This document shows positions 1 to 13,402 of a stretch of DNA of 64,000 nt, piece after piece. The notes under the pieces are model-generated. The model was not told where the DNA came from and searched no databases. It saw only the letters and a list, made by a program, of their open reading frames with translations. The position numbers and the translations under genes were made by a program. Origin of the DNA: Gordionus sp. m RMFG-2023 (lineage: Eukaryota; Nematomorpha; Gordioida; Chordodea; Parachordodidae); the NCBI RefSeq assembly GCF_954871325.1, contig NC_088776.1, positions 34,210,508-34,274,507 of the forward strand, given 5' to 3'. Positions within the stretch are counted from its first letter, which is position 1. Each line of letters opens with the position of its first letter.

Positions 1-867
1 ATTATAACTTAACAAATATTCACACTATAATATCAACAATACTGGATCCTAGACTAAAAATGGAATTCTTTGAGCAACTACCAACTATATATAACATAGA
101 CACGACAAATCTATAAGAAAAATTTAAAGATGTATATAATGATTACAAAATATAATATCAAATCAACATCAGTTAACCCAATAGTACAGTCGAACATGGA
201 TAGAATTTTTAAACAAAATAACATCGCATCAGTATGTGAGGTGGAGACATATCTTAACGAAATAAGAATTCAAATAAGAGTCCCTTAGAATGGTGGAGAT
301 TGCATGGGGATCGTTTTCCTGTGTTGTCGAAAATGGCAACTGATATATTGTCAATTCAGGGATCTTCGGCTTCATGTGAGCGGCTGATCTCAATAGGAAC
401 AAATATGATAATGAAAAATAGAATGTCTTTGAAGGAGGAAACTATTAGAAAGACTTTATGCTTAAAAAATTGGATATTATCAAATTTGGATTTACTATAA
501 TTTTATATTTTTGTGTATTATTTTCTATTTTTATAAAATGAGATTATTGTACATTTTTAGAAAATTTTAATATTAGATTGAAGAAATAGTTTAAATATTT
601 TTTTATAAGCAATTCTAATTCTAAAATTCGGATATTTTGGTCAATTTGTTTGGTTAACGTTATATGAAATCATTGGGTTTTATTTTCTATAAATTTTTAT
701 ATTGTAATGACAATTAGTTTAGAGAATTCTTAAAAGTGTCATCTTTAAACATCTGTAAAATATTTTATAAGCTTTAGAAAAATTTTCGAATCGAAACGAA
801 TAATGATTTTATTATTCGTACGAATACGAATAGCGCAATTATTCGATTCGTTTTTTTGTAGGCCTAC
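1..867 (+). mobile_element. hAT transposon, 3' part, cut by the window edge
   Basis: A decayed hAT transposase reads on the + strand over about 1-500, with at least one stop and frame changes in the first 300 bases. A continuous frame at 300-500 carries the hAT C-terminal dimerisation signature (FPVLSKMATDILSIQ, then SSASCERLISIG and a KNRMSLKEET block). Upstream pieces such as LDPRLKMEFFEQL fit the region before it. From about 780 the sequence becomes rich in ATTCG-type subterminal motifs and ends near 867 at GGCCTAC, probably the terminal inverted repeat. The 5' half lies outside the window, so no target duplication can be checked. A smaller relative sits at about 43080-43512. The element is inactive. 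Confidence 0.75.
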
Positions 868-3299
868 CTAGAATACATTAAAAAGTTAGAGGGAAGGAGC
901 GAATTCTGGCTTCTTGTAAAAGCTTGTAAAATAAGATTGTTGATATTTATGAAATTATGGCAGGTTTGCTACCCTACATTGTAGCAAGTAGTGGTGCCAA
1001 TTGTTTCGCTTTAGTCAACACAGGTGATGTTATTAACAGCCGAGACGGAGGGCGTTGAAAATTCTAAATGATTTGGCTGAGACAAAACTTAAATCTACAT
1101 AGCTAGTTTTAGTTTTTAAAAGGATTGAGTTAAAGTTTAAATCGAGTTGATCATTCGAAAATGTTAACCAATAGAACAGGCAACGAAGTGAACATTCCAT
1201 CCTAGTCTCTAGTCATGAAAAACTAATTTATTTCAAGATGTAGGACTGTTTTTGCACTAATTTAGAATCACCCTGGGAAGTTGAAAATTTAATGAGAGGA
1301 AAGATTAAATGCCAATCTCGCTGGATTCACATAGCAGGATAGCTTTGAACCGCAAAATTTAAGGGTTATAAATATAAAGGAGATTCCAGTAGATATTTTA
1401 TTTTAAGTTCATGCCAGGAAATTTTCGTTTTTAAGAATAGGAGGGAATTCACATCCACAGTATTTTATGACTGTTTAAAAATGAAATGGTGTAGTGAATA
1501 ACAGGAGTGTTTAGATGTTCACAGAGTTAGATATAGGCGTTTTAACTGGCTTCCTTCCTCCTATGGGTGTTCACAAGGGAGTTAAATAGTCTATGGGTAT
1601 TGTTTGGAATGAATGGAAGAGAAAGATGGACCTGTTGATTGTCAAGGACAGATCTTCGATTAATTTTGAAATGAACATGGTTGAGATACCTGAAATGATA
1701 ACATCGTCCAACTATCGTTTCACTTGTTTTGATTCCGAAAATCAAATAATGGATTCTGGCACAGTGGACCCTAGAAGGCCACCCTGTTAATACCCTCCTG
1801 GATGATAAGAGTGATCTTTAAATTTTATAAAATAACCTACTGTAGTTATAAAAATATAATAGATATACTCAGAGAAGAAGGTGTAAATTTATTTTAATGA
1901 TGTTGAATTCATTTTAAAAAATTATCACCTTTTGTGTCCCATAAGCCTAGTCGAACAATTTGGCGCATTATTTGGAGCCTTCGTGAATACAGAAACCTAT
2001 TTGATGAGTTGAAATTGGTAGAAGATTTCTCTGATTCGGGATTTTTTTTGAATAATTATCCATAAGATCTAGCGCCATACATGATTGGGAGAATTTGAGT
2101 AGGGATGTTATTTTTTTTTAAGATGTTTAATAATTTCTCAAAATTGATAAACAAGATATGGCTGGTATGGATATGACCCTTATCCTGTATATCAGTCTTT
2201 TCTGACGAATTGGATAGTATTAACAAATAGTTTGATCATGTTTGGAAATTAATGAGGAAAAAGGTTTTTGTAGAAAGAAATCGATCATAATTTTATCATT
2301 TATTGCGAGTGTTTTCAGAGGTTGTTAATTAATGTAAAAATTGTTTATTTTATTTGAGATAAGTTAGGTTTAGACATTTATTGAAAGGAACGTTTTATGC
2401 AGGATAGAAGTAGATTTGAAATTTGATGGATAGATTTCAAAAATTGTATTAATGTTTTTTTCTTCGTAAGTTCAATTAATTTCTTTAAGGGGACGTGGAG
2501 GGTGTTGCTGGTAAATGAAAGGAGGTTGTCTTAATTTTGGAAATGTTTTAGATGGATAAAAAATATTTTTGTATTTTAAGATAAAAGCAAATCACTTAAA
2601 AATTTTGTAATTTAATAAAATATTTGATCATAAAACTTTATGCAAAAATATTTTGAATTTTTTATAAAAGGTATTGCGAAGGCAGAAGAAAAGTTTTACT
2701 TCAACACGTGCATGAAGGTTATGAAAAAGATTTGTGGGATTACAACGAATAAATGCCTTTTTAAACGCTTGACATTCGCAAATTGTAATTAACATTAACA
2801 AACAACCCCTTATTGCCCATGTGTTTATTTGAATATAGATTTCAATTTTTTAAAAAAAATATAATGAAATATACTATATAAATTTAATGTTTTTCGCGAT
2901 TTTGTATGATATTGGTTTTTATGATATTATTATGTAACAAAAATGTTTAAAAAAAAATTATTTATTATTATCATCTATTAGGCTCGATTTATAATTTAAA
3001 TAAATATATATATCTAAGTCTTTTTAAAATACAAGGAGAATAAATTCTGTAATCTTCTCCCCTCTTAAATCTATTTAATTCTAAAAAACTTGAATTTTAT
3101 TTCATTAGTATTTTATTTACCATATCTCGTTCTTTATACTACACAATAAAAGTATTAATAAAATAACCTATGCCTTCTGATGATATTTTATATCAAAAAA
3201 GTAAGATTATAAAACATTTTAAAAAATCCAACATTGCAATTTTAAACTTATAAAATGATCCTTTAAATTGTTAATGAATTTTAAAGATATAAAATGAAA
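868..3299. other. 2.4 kb without a recognisable gene
   Basis: This is AT-rich sequence. The part at 880-1800 is less AT-rich and has short open frames on both strands (1542-1745 minus, 1593-1790 plus) that overlap and match nothing I know. Degraded transposon or an old exon are both possible. From 1800 to 3299 I see no repeat boundary or coding signal. Confidence 0.4.
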
Positions 3300-6200
3300 C
3301 CCCCTCCCCATTTAGGTTAAGTCCAACCAATGTCATTGAGTCCAACCAATTAGGACTAAGAGTGGAAACTATTTTTTGAGTCAAAATATATTTAAATCAG
3401 CTTTTACCCAATATTAAAATTATTTGTAAATATATTACTAATTACATAAGACTAACATTAACATTAAAAAATTTCAACAGGTTTGGAAAAAATTTCCAAG
3501 CGTCCAAGACCTTATAATTTTTAAAAAAATTTCTCAAGCCTAGCTCAACCCATAATAATTTTAAAAATTTTTTCCTAGCCCGGCCCATAATAATTTGTAA
3601 AAGATATTCCCAAGTCAGGTGCAAGCAAATATTAATCTTGAGGAATATTTTCCAAGCCCAATCCAACCCATATTAATTTTCAAAACTTTTTCCCAAACCC
3701 GGAGATAGTTAAATTTCTAAATAATTTATCATCACATGAAGGGGAAATCTCGGATTTACCAAATAGTGGGTTAACTCCTTTTATCAAAAAATTTGATAAG
3801 GGCTATCTATATCTTTATGTTAAGTACAAAAAAATGCTATCTGTTTAAATTACAAAAATGCCATTCAATACTAATGAAACTTATATGCAATTTATTTATA
3901 TATTTTTTAAGAAATTTGTTTTTCTTGCCATATAAATTTAGGTAATTTTTTAAAAAAATGATGAGGATTAATTATTATTTTGTGTGTCTGATAAAATTAA
4001 GAGCAAATCCTTTATGACATTTTATTTTTGATGGAAAAAGCGACAAAATAAATCTGGGAAGTCGTCTGCAGAGGAAATAATTAATGTATAATATCCCTTT
4101 TAGGGTTGTAGGTGAAAGTAATGAATAATGACGGATTACCGGCGGTGTACAACACCCATTCGTCCTGATAAAGCTGAGGCCTTGGGCTACTGGTAAAAGA
4201 AGAACGCATAATGATATTTCTGCCAAAGTGTCAGTTTTAAAATAGAATCATGAACGACATTGTCAACTCAACCATAAAACGGTCGTAAGTATTGTTATAA
4301 AGGCCATGATAAAACTACCGCATATTTTCCCATTAATAATGTTAATGAAATTGGCCGCACTACACATTCACGTTTGAACATCCCTTTAAATATTCATGAA
4401 AGTTTATCAGGGAATCGGATAAAGTACTTTTTATATTAACTCCTAGTGAGGTGAATAATAGTGAAATTAAATGCTTATATTTGTTAAAAATTAGGCAGAG
4501 GTGGCATAGGGATTGTGGTAGTGGTGATAGAAATACATTTGGAGGCAACTGGGTTAATATAAAATAAACATATAGATAAAAAACAAAATAAACCTCAGTT
4601 CACAGTTCTTCATTATCTTGGCCACCAGTAACTCTAGAACGGGTAAGGCTTTTGTTGAATCGCCATTTTTTTGTTAGCTTATCTTTAATAATAGATTCAT
4701 CATGTTTTGTAACAATGTGAGGGATTAAGATTGGGTTAGCCTAGACAAATAAAGAAATCAGGCAAAAATATAAATAAACTAATTAAACAAACATGAAAAT
4801 AATTTAAACCATTAGATGGGTCAATATTAGATGCAAATATCTAGTAGTTGGAGGGCTATCATCAAAAAAGTTTTTGGGGGTACTTATCTAGCCTATTATG
4901 ATATTCCAAAGGTTTATTTTGCATTTGTTCATTATTAATGGCTGATATATCAATATTTGAACAATTATAAAGAGGAAATAAGATGGGTATAGTTAACTAA
5001 AGTAAAAACAAAACAATTCTCAAGTTAATTTTATGGTAGGATTAAAATAAAATACCATTCGGAGAGTCCAATTGGCAAATTAAAAAAAAATAGGAACCTT
5101 GTGAATAGATATAGAATAATTTAAATAATATAAATACCGTAGTATGTATTTTGTTTTGGAATAAATATAAAATCCAAAAATAGAAAACCCCGTTTTGTCT
5201 TTTTTATTGAGTTATACAAAAAAATTAGTAAGAATAAAAAGGGGTATTGTTAAAAAGGTAGGATCATAAAGAATAAATATATAATTTTAATTGAATATAA
5301 AAATATTGTAATATATATATTGATTTTTGAATAGATATAAAATCCTCTATAAAATTATTTATAATAAAAATGTACTTATTTTTTGGTGAGTTATACAAAA
5401 TAATCAGCATGGAGAATAGAGCAATTGTGGATCTGACAAAAGGCAAGCTTTTAAAAAAGTAAGATCCTTAAAAATTGATATATTAATTTAGTTAAATACT
5501 AAAAATAATGTACTTTGGATATTTTTCTGTTAGTTAAACAAAATATTCATCAGAGATAAAAGGGCATATTGTGCGGCCCGACAAAATGGATAGCTTTAAA
5601 AATACGTAGTATGCTTAAAATAGATATGTAAATTTATTTAAATTATAAAAAATATCATACTAAATATTGTAAATGGAAAGGAAGCTAAAGAGAAAGAAAT
5701 AGGAAATTAAAAAGTTTGAGAAAGGTGAAGATAATAAAAGAAATTAAAAGGGAAGGAAAGGAAAGGAAAATAGAATAGTTTTTTTTTTAATTTTTTATCA
5801 GGCTGATTTTTCACATATTATTTAAGACTATTGTTAAAATAATTAATGTTAGTGGCATCTTCAATAATAATATATATGTTGTCGGCGTAGCATTACATTT
5901 TGTAGGTTACTGGTATTTGTGATGTCACTAATTAGTAGATTGAAAATGGGGGGTGGCACATCCTTGTTTTATACCACATTTTTGTTTAAAAAATGGTAGA
6001 GTTAATCTTTTGTGTTTTGAAACTATTTTCATAAATATTTATAATAATTTTGAATGTGTGTAGCTGGAATGGGAAAGTTTAAATTATTGATGTCATACTT
6101 TTTGTAAACTAAGGGTGTATGATGATTGTTTGATTTGTAAAAACTCATTTTTATAAATTAAAAATATTATTTACCCTTATCTTGCTTTTCTTCTCAAAAT

Positions 6201-6422
6201 AAATATGGGCTGAATTATTAATTGAATGATATTTATTTTTTGATATCAACCCTTGTAAAAACTCATTTTAATAAATAAAAAATAATAATTTACCATGATA
6301 ATAGTTGCTTAATCAGCATCTGTACAATCATTAAGAGAGGTTAAGACAGGGCTTGTTATCTAAAATAAAAACATAAGAATAATTTTAAAAATATTAATGT
6401 ATTAAACTTGAAGAGGAATCAA
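3300..6422 (-). repeat. Left arm of large inverted repeat, outer part
   Basis: Read on the - strand, this matches the + strand of about 12900-16275. Corresponding blocks include the 4000-4220 segment with 15340-15600, the 5450-5640 segment with 14000-14210, the purine-rich block at 5690-5780 with the pyrimidine-rich block at 13030-13200, and the 6300-6360 block with 13508-13560. Inside 3460-3790 are degenerate tandem repeats about 50 bp long built on a GGGCTTGG core. The same module occurs at 12520-12910 and 15930-16275. The arms are clearly diverged, so this is an old pair. The arm continues at 8467 after a hAT insertion. Confidence 0.75.
6300..6422 (-). pseudogene. Exon-like blocks of the repeat family, left-arm copy
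   Basis: On the - strand a block starting at 6359 follows a TTTTATTTTAG acceptor-like sequence and reads ITSPVLTSLNDCT before a stop. It is the counterpart of the 150-nt block at 13508. The 60-nt block that should precede it is split: its start lies at 8519-8467 and its end at about 6422-6405, because the hAT at 6423-8466 inserted within it. The gene of origin is unknown to me. It is non-functional here. Confidence 0.5.
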
Positions 6423-8466
6423 CAAGATGCCGGATATATTTTTCAAAAATATTTTTGTTTAAAGTGTTGTGCAGATTTAATTTAAACATTTCCATATTTT
6501 TTAATTCGTTTGTAAATAAAAATTTTAACTTGTAAAAATTGATAAGAATATATAAATATGTTATTTTAACAACTTTTTACAAGTCAAATAATTTTATTTT
6601 CAAATAAATTAATAAATATGGAAATGTTTTGAATTAAATTTACACAGTACATATTAATTTATATTTGTTAATATTTATTCCTATCTCATATTAAATATAT
6701 ATTTAATTACATTTATTATCACATTCATAACTAAGTTTATCAACTAATTTCGATTTCAAGTTTTCCGGCATAATATTATCTTATTATTTTCAAATTTTTA
6801 GTGGCGTAATATTTATCTACCATTTTTAAATTTCTAGTCAAATAATAATTATTCGGAAATTGTCCATCAGGGAGAAAAAAATTACAACCTTGTCCTATGA
6901 GATAGAGTCTACGCCATCAAGCAGTAACAGCTTTTATGGAGTTAGAAGAGCCCATTATTTGCTTTTACTGACATATCACAATGGCCTGAAAGAAATTTTT
7001 CCTTAGAAGCAAGAAAATTATTGGATTCAATGCTTATTCCAAATTTTTTTTCTCATTAGAATTTACAACTATTTTATGTATTACTTTTCAAAAACATGAT
7101 GACTTGATTAAGAAGATGAGAATAGCGGAGAGCATTTTATTAGAATTCAAGGAAATTAGGGCTAATGTTTATGAAGAATTTCATGTTTTATATCTTATTG
7201 TTAAGTCAAAAGCAGAGCCATACGTGTTTAATATTTGTCTCACTCGAATTGCAGCAAGGCAAGCTCATAGTTAAAACATTAATATAGGATCAGTAGAAGA
7301 GTATATCTTAGATACAAATACATTTATAAACCAAATAAATGAATGGTTTTTAATTCATTATGCAGCACTTACCAATCTGCAAATATTATTTCCATAAAAG
7401 CCTTCTTAACCTTTTTCAGATGATGATAGAAAAAAATATTTGTTGGATTTTTATCATGAAGATGTTAAAGTATCTTATGATACCTTATTAGCTGAATAAC
7501 TATGTTTATAAGATTAACTATGGTTGATACAGTCCCAAAAATGCTATGGATGCTCTGCATTATTTCAAACATATTTTAGATTATATTCCCAATATATTAA
7601 AAGGGTTTGTATATATTAGCAACTCTTCCCAATAGTAAACTAATGAGAGAACATTCTCTTTTTTAAGAAGAATAACAGAGCCCTGCAGAGATACCATTTG
7701 CAGGGCACTATCCGGATTTTTTTTAAGATTTTTGCGGATAAGCTCAATTTTCAGGCCCGGCTCTGCCTTTTTTAAAATAAAATTTTCAGGCCCGACCCGG
7801 ATTTTTTTAAAATAAAATATATTTATTTTTGATTTTTATAGCTAATAATAATGATTTCAAATATATGCTTTTTTAAAATATACAGTCCGGCCCGGATATT
7901 TTTTTAAAAAAAAATTTCAGGCCCGGCCTAGATGTTTTTTTTTAAATTCAGGCTCAGCCCGGGTGTTTTTTTTAAAAATTTCGGGCCCGGCCATACAGTC
8001 CGGCCCGGGGGCCGGGCCGAAAAACATACCAAGAAGTACAACTTTTGAAAGTAGATTGAAAGGTTTGGATCTTTTGAATATTCATAGGCATTTGACAACA
8101 AGCAAGGATGAGATAATTGAAAAATTAGCTCAATCCCAACGAAGATTGGATTTTACATTGTAAATATATAACATACAAAATACAATTATTCCCTAAGTTT
8201 TTTGTGTATTAATTTATATTTCTAACATTTAAATTTTTTATACTTTATATATAAATTTTAAAGCTCAAAAAATTCAAGTTTCTATTTTGGGTCATTTAAG
8301 TGATTCTTTACATATAATTTTTTTATAATTCACATTAATTTAAAATTGTGTATTAGAAATAGTTATTAGTCCTAATAAATTTATGCTTGATATTTTTAAA
8401 AAACAATAATATTTCTTAAAAAATTTTATTATCCCCCCCCAGACCAAATTCCTGCGTACGCGTATG
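6423..8466 (+). mobile_element. hAT transposon with perfect 8-bp target duplication
   Basis: The target duplication GGAATCAA lies at 6415-6422 and 8467-8474. The right end reads, as reverse complement, CATACGCGTACGCAGG and is followed by a G-run. The left end has lost the matching terminus and begins CAAGATGCCGG. A decayed transposase runs on the + strand. Its C-terminal dimerisation part (ESRLKGLDLLNIHR, then DEIIEKLAQSQRRLDF, about 8036-8160) is intact, but many stops occur upstream. It belongs to the same family as 58971-61635 and 32205-33590. A small GC-rich element sits inside its C-terminal coding part. It inserted into an exon-like block of the surrounding repeat arm. Confidence 0.85.
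7696..8022. mobile_element. GGCCCGG-type MITE nested in the hAT
   Basis: Alternating GGCCCGG motifs and A/T runs interrupt the transposase frame between a TFSFLRR-like motif and the ESRLKGLDLL motif. The flanking 8-mers (gagatacc, aacatacc) look like a worn target duplication. The same insertion occupies the same coding position in the related hAT at 58971-61635. Confidence 0.6.
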
Positions 8467-9476
8467 GGAATCAATATTAGGATCAACTCTCTAGAAAGAG
8501 TGGGAATATCATCAGAAGCTAAAATTGATGTATTAAAAAATATAAGCATTTATAATTTAATTTACTTGAAAGAATTGAATGATATTTATTTTTTGATATT
8601 AGCCCTTGTTAAAACTCATTTTTTGGAAAATAAGGGTGTATGATTGTTTGATTAGTAAAAACTCATTTTTATAAATAAAAAATACTATTTACCCTTTCTT
8701 CTCAAAATGAATATGGGTTGAATTAATAATTGAATGATATTTAATTTTTGATATCATAAATTAAAAATATTATTTACCAGGATTATAGTTGCTTTTTATT
8801 TGAGTCATGCTTTCTTGGATTTTTTTCTCAAAATATTTCACCTATAAAAAAAGTAAATAAATAAAAAATTTTATAAATTATAAATATTATTTACCAGGAT
8901 ATAATAGTTGCTTTTTATTTGAGTCTTGCTTGTCTTGTCCTTCACTGGGGAAACACACAATTAAGTGGCTTCCCCCACCCAAAAGAGGGCGTATCCAGTG
9001 CAGTGGATTTATATCCACTGTTTGGCAGTAATTTACCCTACTGTCAGGGTCCAATTAATTAAAGAGGAATGATGGTACCTCTCGTGAATAAGTAAAGATC
9101 CACTAAAAAAAATTTTGACAGTAATTTACCCTACTGACAGGGCCCATTTAATTAAAGAGGATTGATGGTACCTCTCGTGGATAAGTTGGGATCCACTGAA
9201 ATGATAGTAGTAAAGAATAAGTAGGGAGAAAAATAAATGGGGAGATATTAGTGTTATTGATATATGTATGGAAAAAAATATATATTTTATTTATTCATTT
9301 AATTATTCCATCAAAAAATATTACCGAAAATCTATCATATCAGACTATACCGAGTCTTGCTTTTGTAAAAAATAAATTAATTAATAAAAATAAATAAATA
9401 CGTAGCGATGACATGACGTAGCGATGACATTACGTCACAATGATGTAGTGAGGACATCGGAAAATTATAATATAGA
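8467..9476 (-). repeat. Left arm of large inverted repeat, inner part
   Basis: This continues the arm beyond the hAT. On the - strand it begins at 9476 with TCTATATTATAATTTTCCGA, the same start as the right arm at 12027. In both copies the base before it is A, as expected for a Helitron 5' end (A|TC). I could not find a matching 3' hairpin and CTRR end, so the Helitron reading is tentative. It contains short satellite copies (9395-9470) and a 93-bp tandem duplication. Confidence 0.55.
9026..9199. repeat. Two-copy tandem repeat, period about 93 bp
   Basis: The copies at 9026-9106 and 9119-9199 share CAGTAATTTACCCTACTG, a TTAATTAAAGAGGA block and GGTACCTCTCGTG. Divergence is a few percent, so the duplication is moderately recent. 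No coding frame is shared by both. Confidence 0.8.
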
Positions 9477-11392
9477 TTTGATCAGAAGCCTATTTGGCAT
9501 AATATTAAATATTTGTTTATAGTTAACTTATCGATATAGTTTATTAAATTTTGTTATCTTTATCTATCTCATAATATTTTTTTATAGGTAAAAAAATTTA
9601 TATTATAATATTATTTTTCTTAATTTACACTTATATAAATATGATTTGTGATAGAATTTTGTTGTAGCTGTTGAAAAAAAGTATATATAAATTTAATATA
9701 ATACATCAAATGTCAGTTATTTTCTGACAGGGGAATTAAGTTTTCCTGGTGGATGGAGGGAAAACGAGATTATCACATGGGTTGTTGTTAAAAAAGAACA
9801 TTCTTTGTTTGGATTTGGAGTGGAGATATTGAAGACGGGATTGATTGGGGAAGATTTAATATGAATAAAGATGACTTGTAGTAATGTTTATTATATTTAT
9901 TTAATATTATTAGAAAGGATTATTTTGGATTGATAAGTTATATTTTTGAGAGTAAAGGGTTGAGAGTAAAGGGCTTTTTATTTATTATTTTCGTTTAAAA
10001 CAATTTTTTTTTTAATTTATTAATTAATAAAATAATTAAGAGAATATTTTTCTCTGCACCCGATATAAAAGTTAATAATAATAACTATATTTGGAACAGT
10101 TAATAAAGTTAAACTGTATCACGTCTAGATTGATTTTCGCTATAAATAATTAAATTTTCTGTCTTTTTGGAGATTAATTATAACAAGGTTTTATTGTATC
10201 ACAGAATATAAAAATCTATCAATTCTAAAGTAAAAATGCTAAACTTTGAAAATAAAAGGTTCAAAATGAATATGGTTTGTTTTCCCTTATATATTTTATT
10301 TATAAATATTTACACCTTTTTTAAGAATTGGGTTTGATTAAATAATATACAATCTTCAAACCTCTAGCTTAATTGTTAAGGCACATAGATTTAAAAATAA
10401 ATCCAAATTATTTGTAGAAATTGTCTACCTTCATATTAATTAATTATTTAATGTTAAACATATTCACTCTTATCAATGAGCTTATCGCAACAAATCTCAG
10501 TGCAAAATATTTATAGGTCAATATTTAAGTTGTAAATAAATACTTTCAATAAATATATATGGATCATACAAAAACGTTCATATTGCGGCGTTATAATTTC
10601 TTAAAAAATAAATCTTTTATGTAAATTTGGAACATTTAAAAATTAAATTCGATACGAGTTCACTTCCCACATCAATTAATAATGATTAAAAAGTTATGAA
10701 TATTCAAAATCCTGGTTGAATTAGTATCTTTAATTACATTAAATTTTTACTAAGATTGGTTATTTCATGAGATATCAAGCTATTATCAATAAAATTTATA
10801 ATAAAATTTATATTTTAAATTTAATTTTTTGTTAATATAATTCTTTGCCAATAAATTTGAATAATTTAAAAAAATGAATAATATTTGGTAAATAAGTTTT
10901 CAAGGTTATAAACGTGGCTTTATAACAGCATGATATTCACTTTTTTTCTACAATTTAGAAATTTAAATAAAAAAAAACATTTGTTACATTTAAAATATTT
11001 AATAAGATTTAGATTATTTGTAACTTTACCTGTTGGAATAGTACGAACACGAAGTATCTTAATGTATTTCTAATAAATCTTCTATCCATAGGCGTAGTCC
11101 GAATTTTACTAAGGGGGATATCACTATTAGGTTGGTTTTTTCCCCGTAAATTTGATTGCAGGTTTTTAAGTCAACTTATTCTAGACCTATTATATTTTGC
11201 TATGTCTATGACTTGATTGCTTATATTTCGATATATTTTTTTAACAGTTGTTAATATATGATTGATTGACTGATAGTTGGCAACGCTCGAGAACTCATAT
11301 TTTTTATTTACTTACCATACTAGAGCCAATTTCACTTATATTATGTGGTCAATGAATTTCAGATTATGGGACATTAAGGAACTAATAACAAT
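9477..11392. other. Spacer between inverted arms, no gene seen
   Basis: AT-rich DNA separates the arms. I see no coding signal and no clear repeat boundary until the hAT target duplication at 11385. Confidence 0.4.
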
Positions 11393-11810
11393 CAGTAGCG
11401 TCAGGGGGGGGGGGGGGTGCACGCAGGGGCTCAAGCCCCCTGAAGCAAAAATATTTTTTTAATGATTCCTTAATATCCTCATGAACTAAAAATAAATTGT
11501 TTTAATTGCTCCCTGAACAATTTCTTTTATAATTCTATTGAGTAATATATAGATTTAATTTTATTATTTAAAAATTAATAAGACTATCTAAATTTTTATT
11601 AAATGAATACTATTTTAATTATTAGATTAGATCAATACATATAAATTATATTTACACTATGCCAGCTTGTGATCAAATTCTGTGTTAAAAATATATCAAT
11701 ATCACTCACTAAATATTAATTTAGCATTAACAGTTGAATCTTAATTGACTTTTATTATTTAAATTATTATATAACCCTAATTAAATTAATATAATCATTT
11801 ATTAATTGAA

Positions 11811-11867
11811 AATTAACAAATTTAATTGTAATTAACAAATTTAATTGTAATTAACAAATTTAATTGT
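11811..11867. repeat. Tandem repeat, three 19-bp units
   Basis: Three identical units of AATTAACAAATTTAATTGT are followed by a partial fourth. Confidence 0.9.
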
Positions 11868-12039
11868 AATTAGCCAAGTTTAACATCATTAATCAACTAT
11901 ATTATTGATTTTTAAATTTAATTATCATGTCTATTTCTAAAATTATTATTAAGGTCCAAATCCAAATAAGTATAAGAGATTTATTTATAAAAAGTAAGTA
12001 GACATATAATTTATAATCCTCTATTATCTATATTATAAT

Positions 12040-12135
12040 TTTCCGATGTCCTCACTACGTCATCGTGACGTCATGTCATCGCTACGTCATGTCATCGCTA
12101 CGTCATGTCATCGCTACATCATGTCATCGGTACGT
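12040..12135. repeat. Satellite of CATGTCATCGCTACGT units
   Basis: About four to five copies of a 16-bp unit lie just inside the arm start. The left arm has the same units at 9395-9470 in opposite orientation, with fewer copies. Confidence 0.85.
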
Positions 12136-12232
12136 ATTTATTTTTATTTTTTTATTTGTTGATTTTATTTATTTATTTTATATAAACAGATGATCCTATT
12201 ACTTAAGTTTTCTAAGCAAATGTAGGAGACCT

Positions 12233-12477
12233 GTCAAAGTAATACATTATTTACAAAATATTACAAATTATTAATATTTTATATAGAAATTCAATTTAAC
12301 TTGTACGCCAGATATTTTTTCTCCATAACTTTATTTTTGGAGTTATCTCCAATAATCGATGTCAAAGTAATACATTATTTACAAAGTATTAATATTTTTT
12401 ATAGAAATTTAATTTAACTAGTACGTCAGATATTTTTTCTCCAAAACTTTATTTTTGGAGTTATCTCCAATTATACG
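12233..12477. repeat. Two-copy tandem repeat, period 128 bp
   Basis: The copies at 12233-12360 and 12361-12477 share GTCAAAGTAATACATTATTT at their start and a palindromic TTTGGAGTTATCTCCAA block. Confidence 0.85.
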
Positions 12478-13402
12478 AGTAATATTTTTTTATTTCTTAT
12501 AATATAGGGCAGACCTTATTTTGTCATGATTCTTTAATAAGTGGTTTGCCCAGGCTTTCTCAGTTTCCCTTATTACGAATTCACATGTTTTTTTTGTATA
12601 TTTAACTAGGAGTTAACTCATAGATTAATTGGTAAATCAGATATTTCTCATTCATTAATTATAAATTTAATATCTCTAGGTTTGGGAAAATTTTTTTCAA
12701 AATTATTATGGGTTGGACTGGACTTAAAAAATATTTCTTAAAATTAATATTGGCTTGGTTTTCAAAATTATTAGGAGTTGAAATGGGCTTGAGAAAATCT
12801 TTTTAAATTATTAAAATCTTGGATTCTTGGAAATTTTTTCCAAATATTGTAGGCTTGAACCTAGATTGGGATTTTTTAATGTTAAATGTTAGTCTTATGT
12901 TAATATTTTTATAAAGATATATATAACTCAAAAAATGCTATGCCGACAACATATGTATCCCTACTGAAGATATCACTAATATTCATTATTTTAACAACAG
13001 TCTCAAATAATATGGGAAAAATCAAAATTTAAAAAAAAACTAAAATTCTCTTTTCCTTTCTTTCCCTTTTAATTTATTTTATTATCTTCCCCTTTCTCAT
13101 CATTTCCCTTTCCCATCTTCACTTTTTAATTTCCTTTTTCTTTATCTTTACCCTCCTTTCCCTTTTAATTTCTCTATTTTCTTTCCATTTAATTTTCTCT
13201 TATTTCCCTACCTCAGGCTACACACTCCAGCTGAAAGCTGGGCTTATCAAAAAATTATTATCATTCAATTCTTAATTGAACTCATATTCAAGAAAAAAAA
13301 TTATACTGGGTCATATGACGTGAAGCCCAATAAAATCTACCAAATGCAAAATAAAGTTATTCATCTATATATACTAAAAATATACTTTTCATTTTAAAAT
13401 AA

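Noticed and set aside
1542-1790. Overlapping open frames on both strands
   Set aside because: Under 70 codons each, antisense to one another and without any motif; not enough to call a gene.
11277-11462. 61-codon open frame on the + strand
   Set aside because: It runs across the hAT target duplication and the G-run at its terminus, so it is a chance frame.
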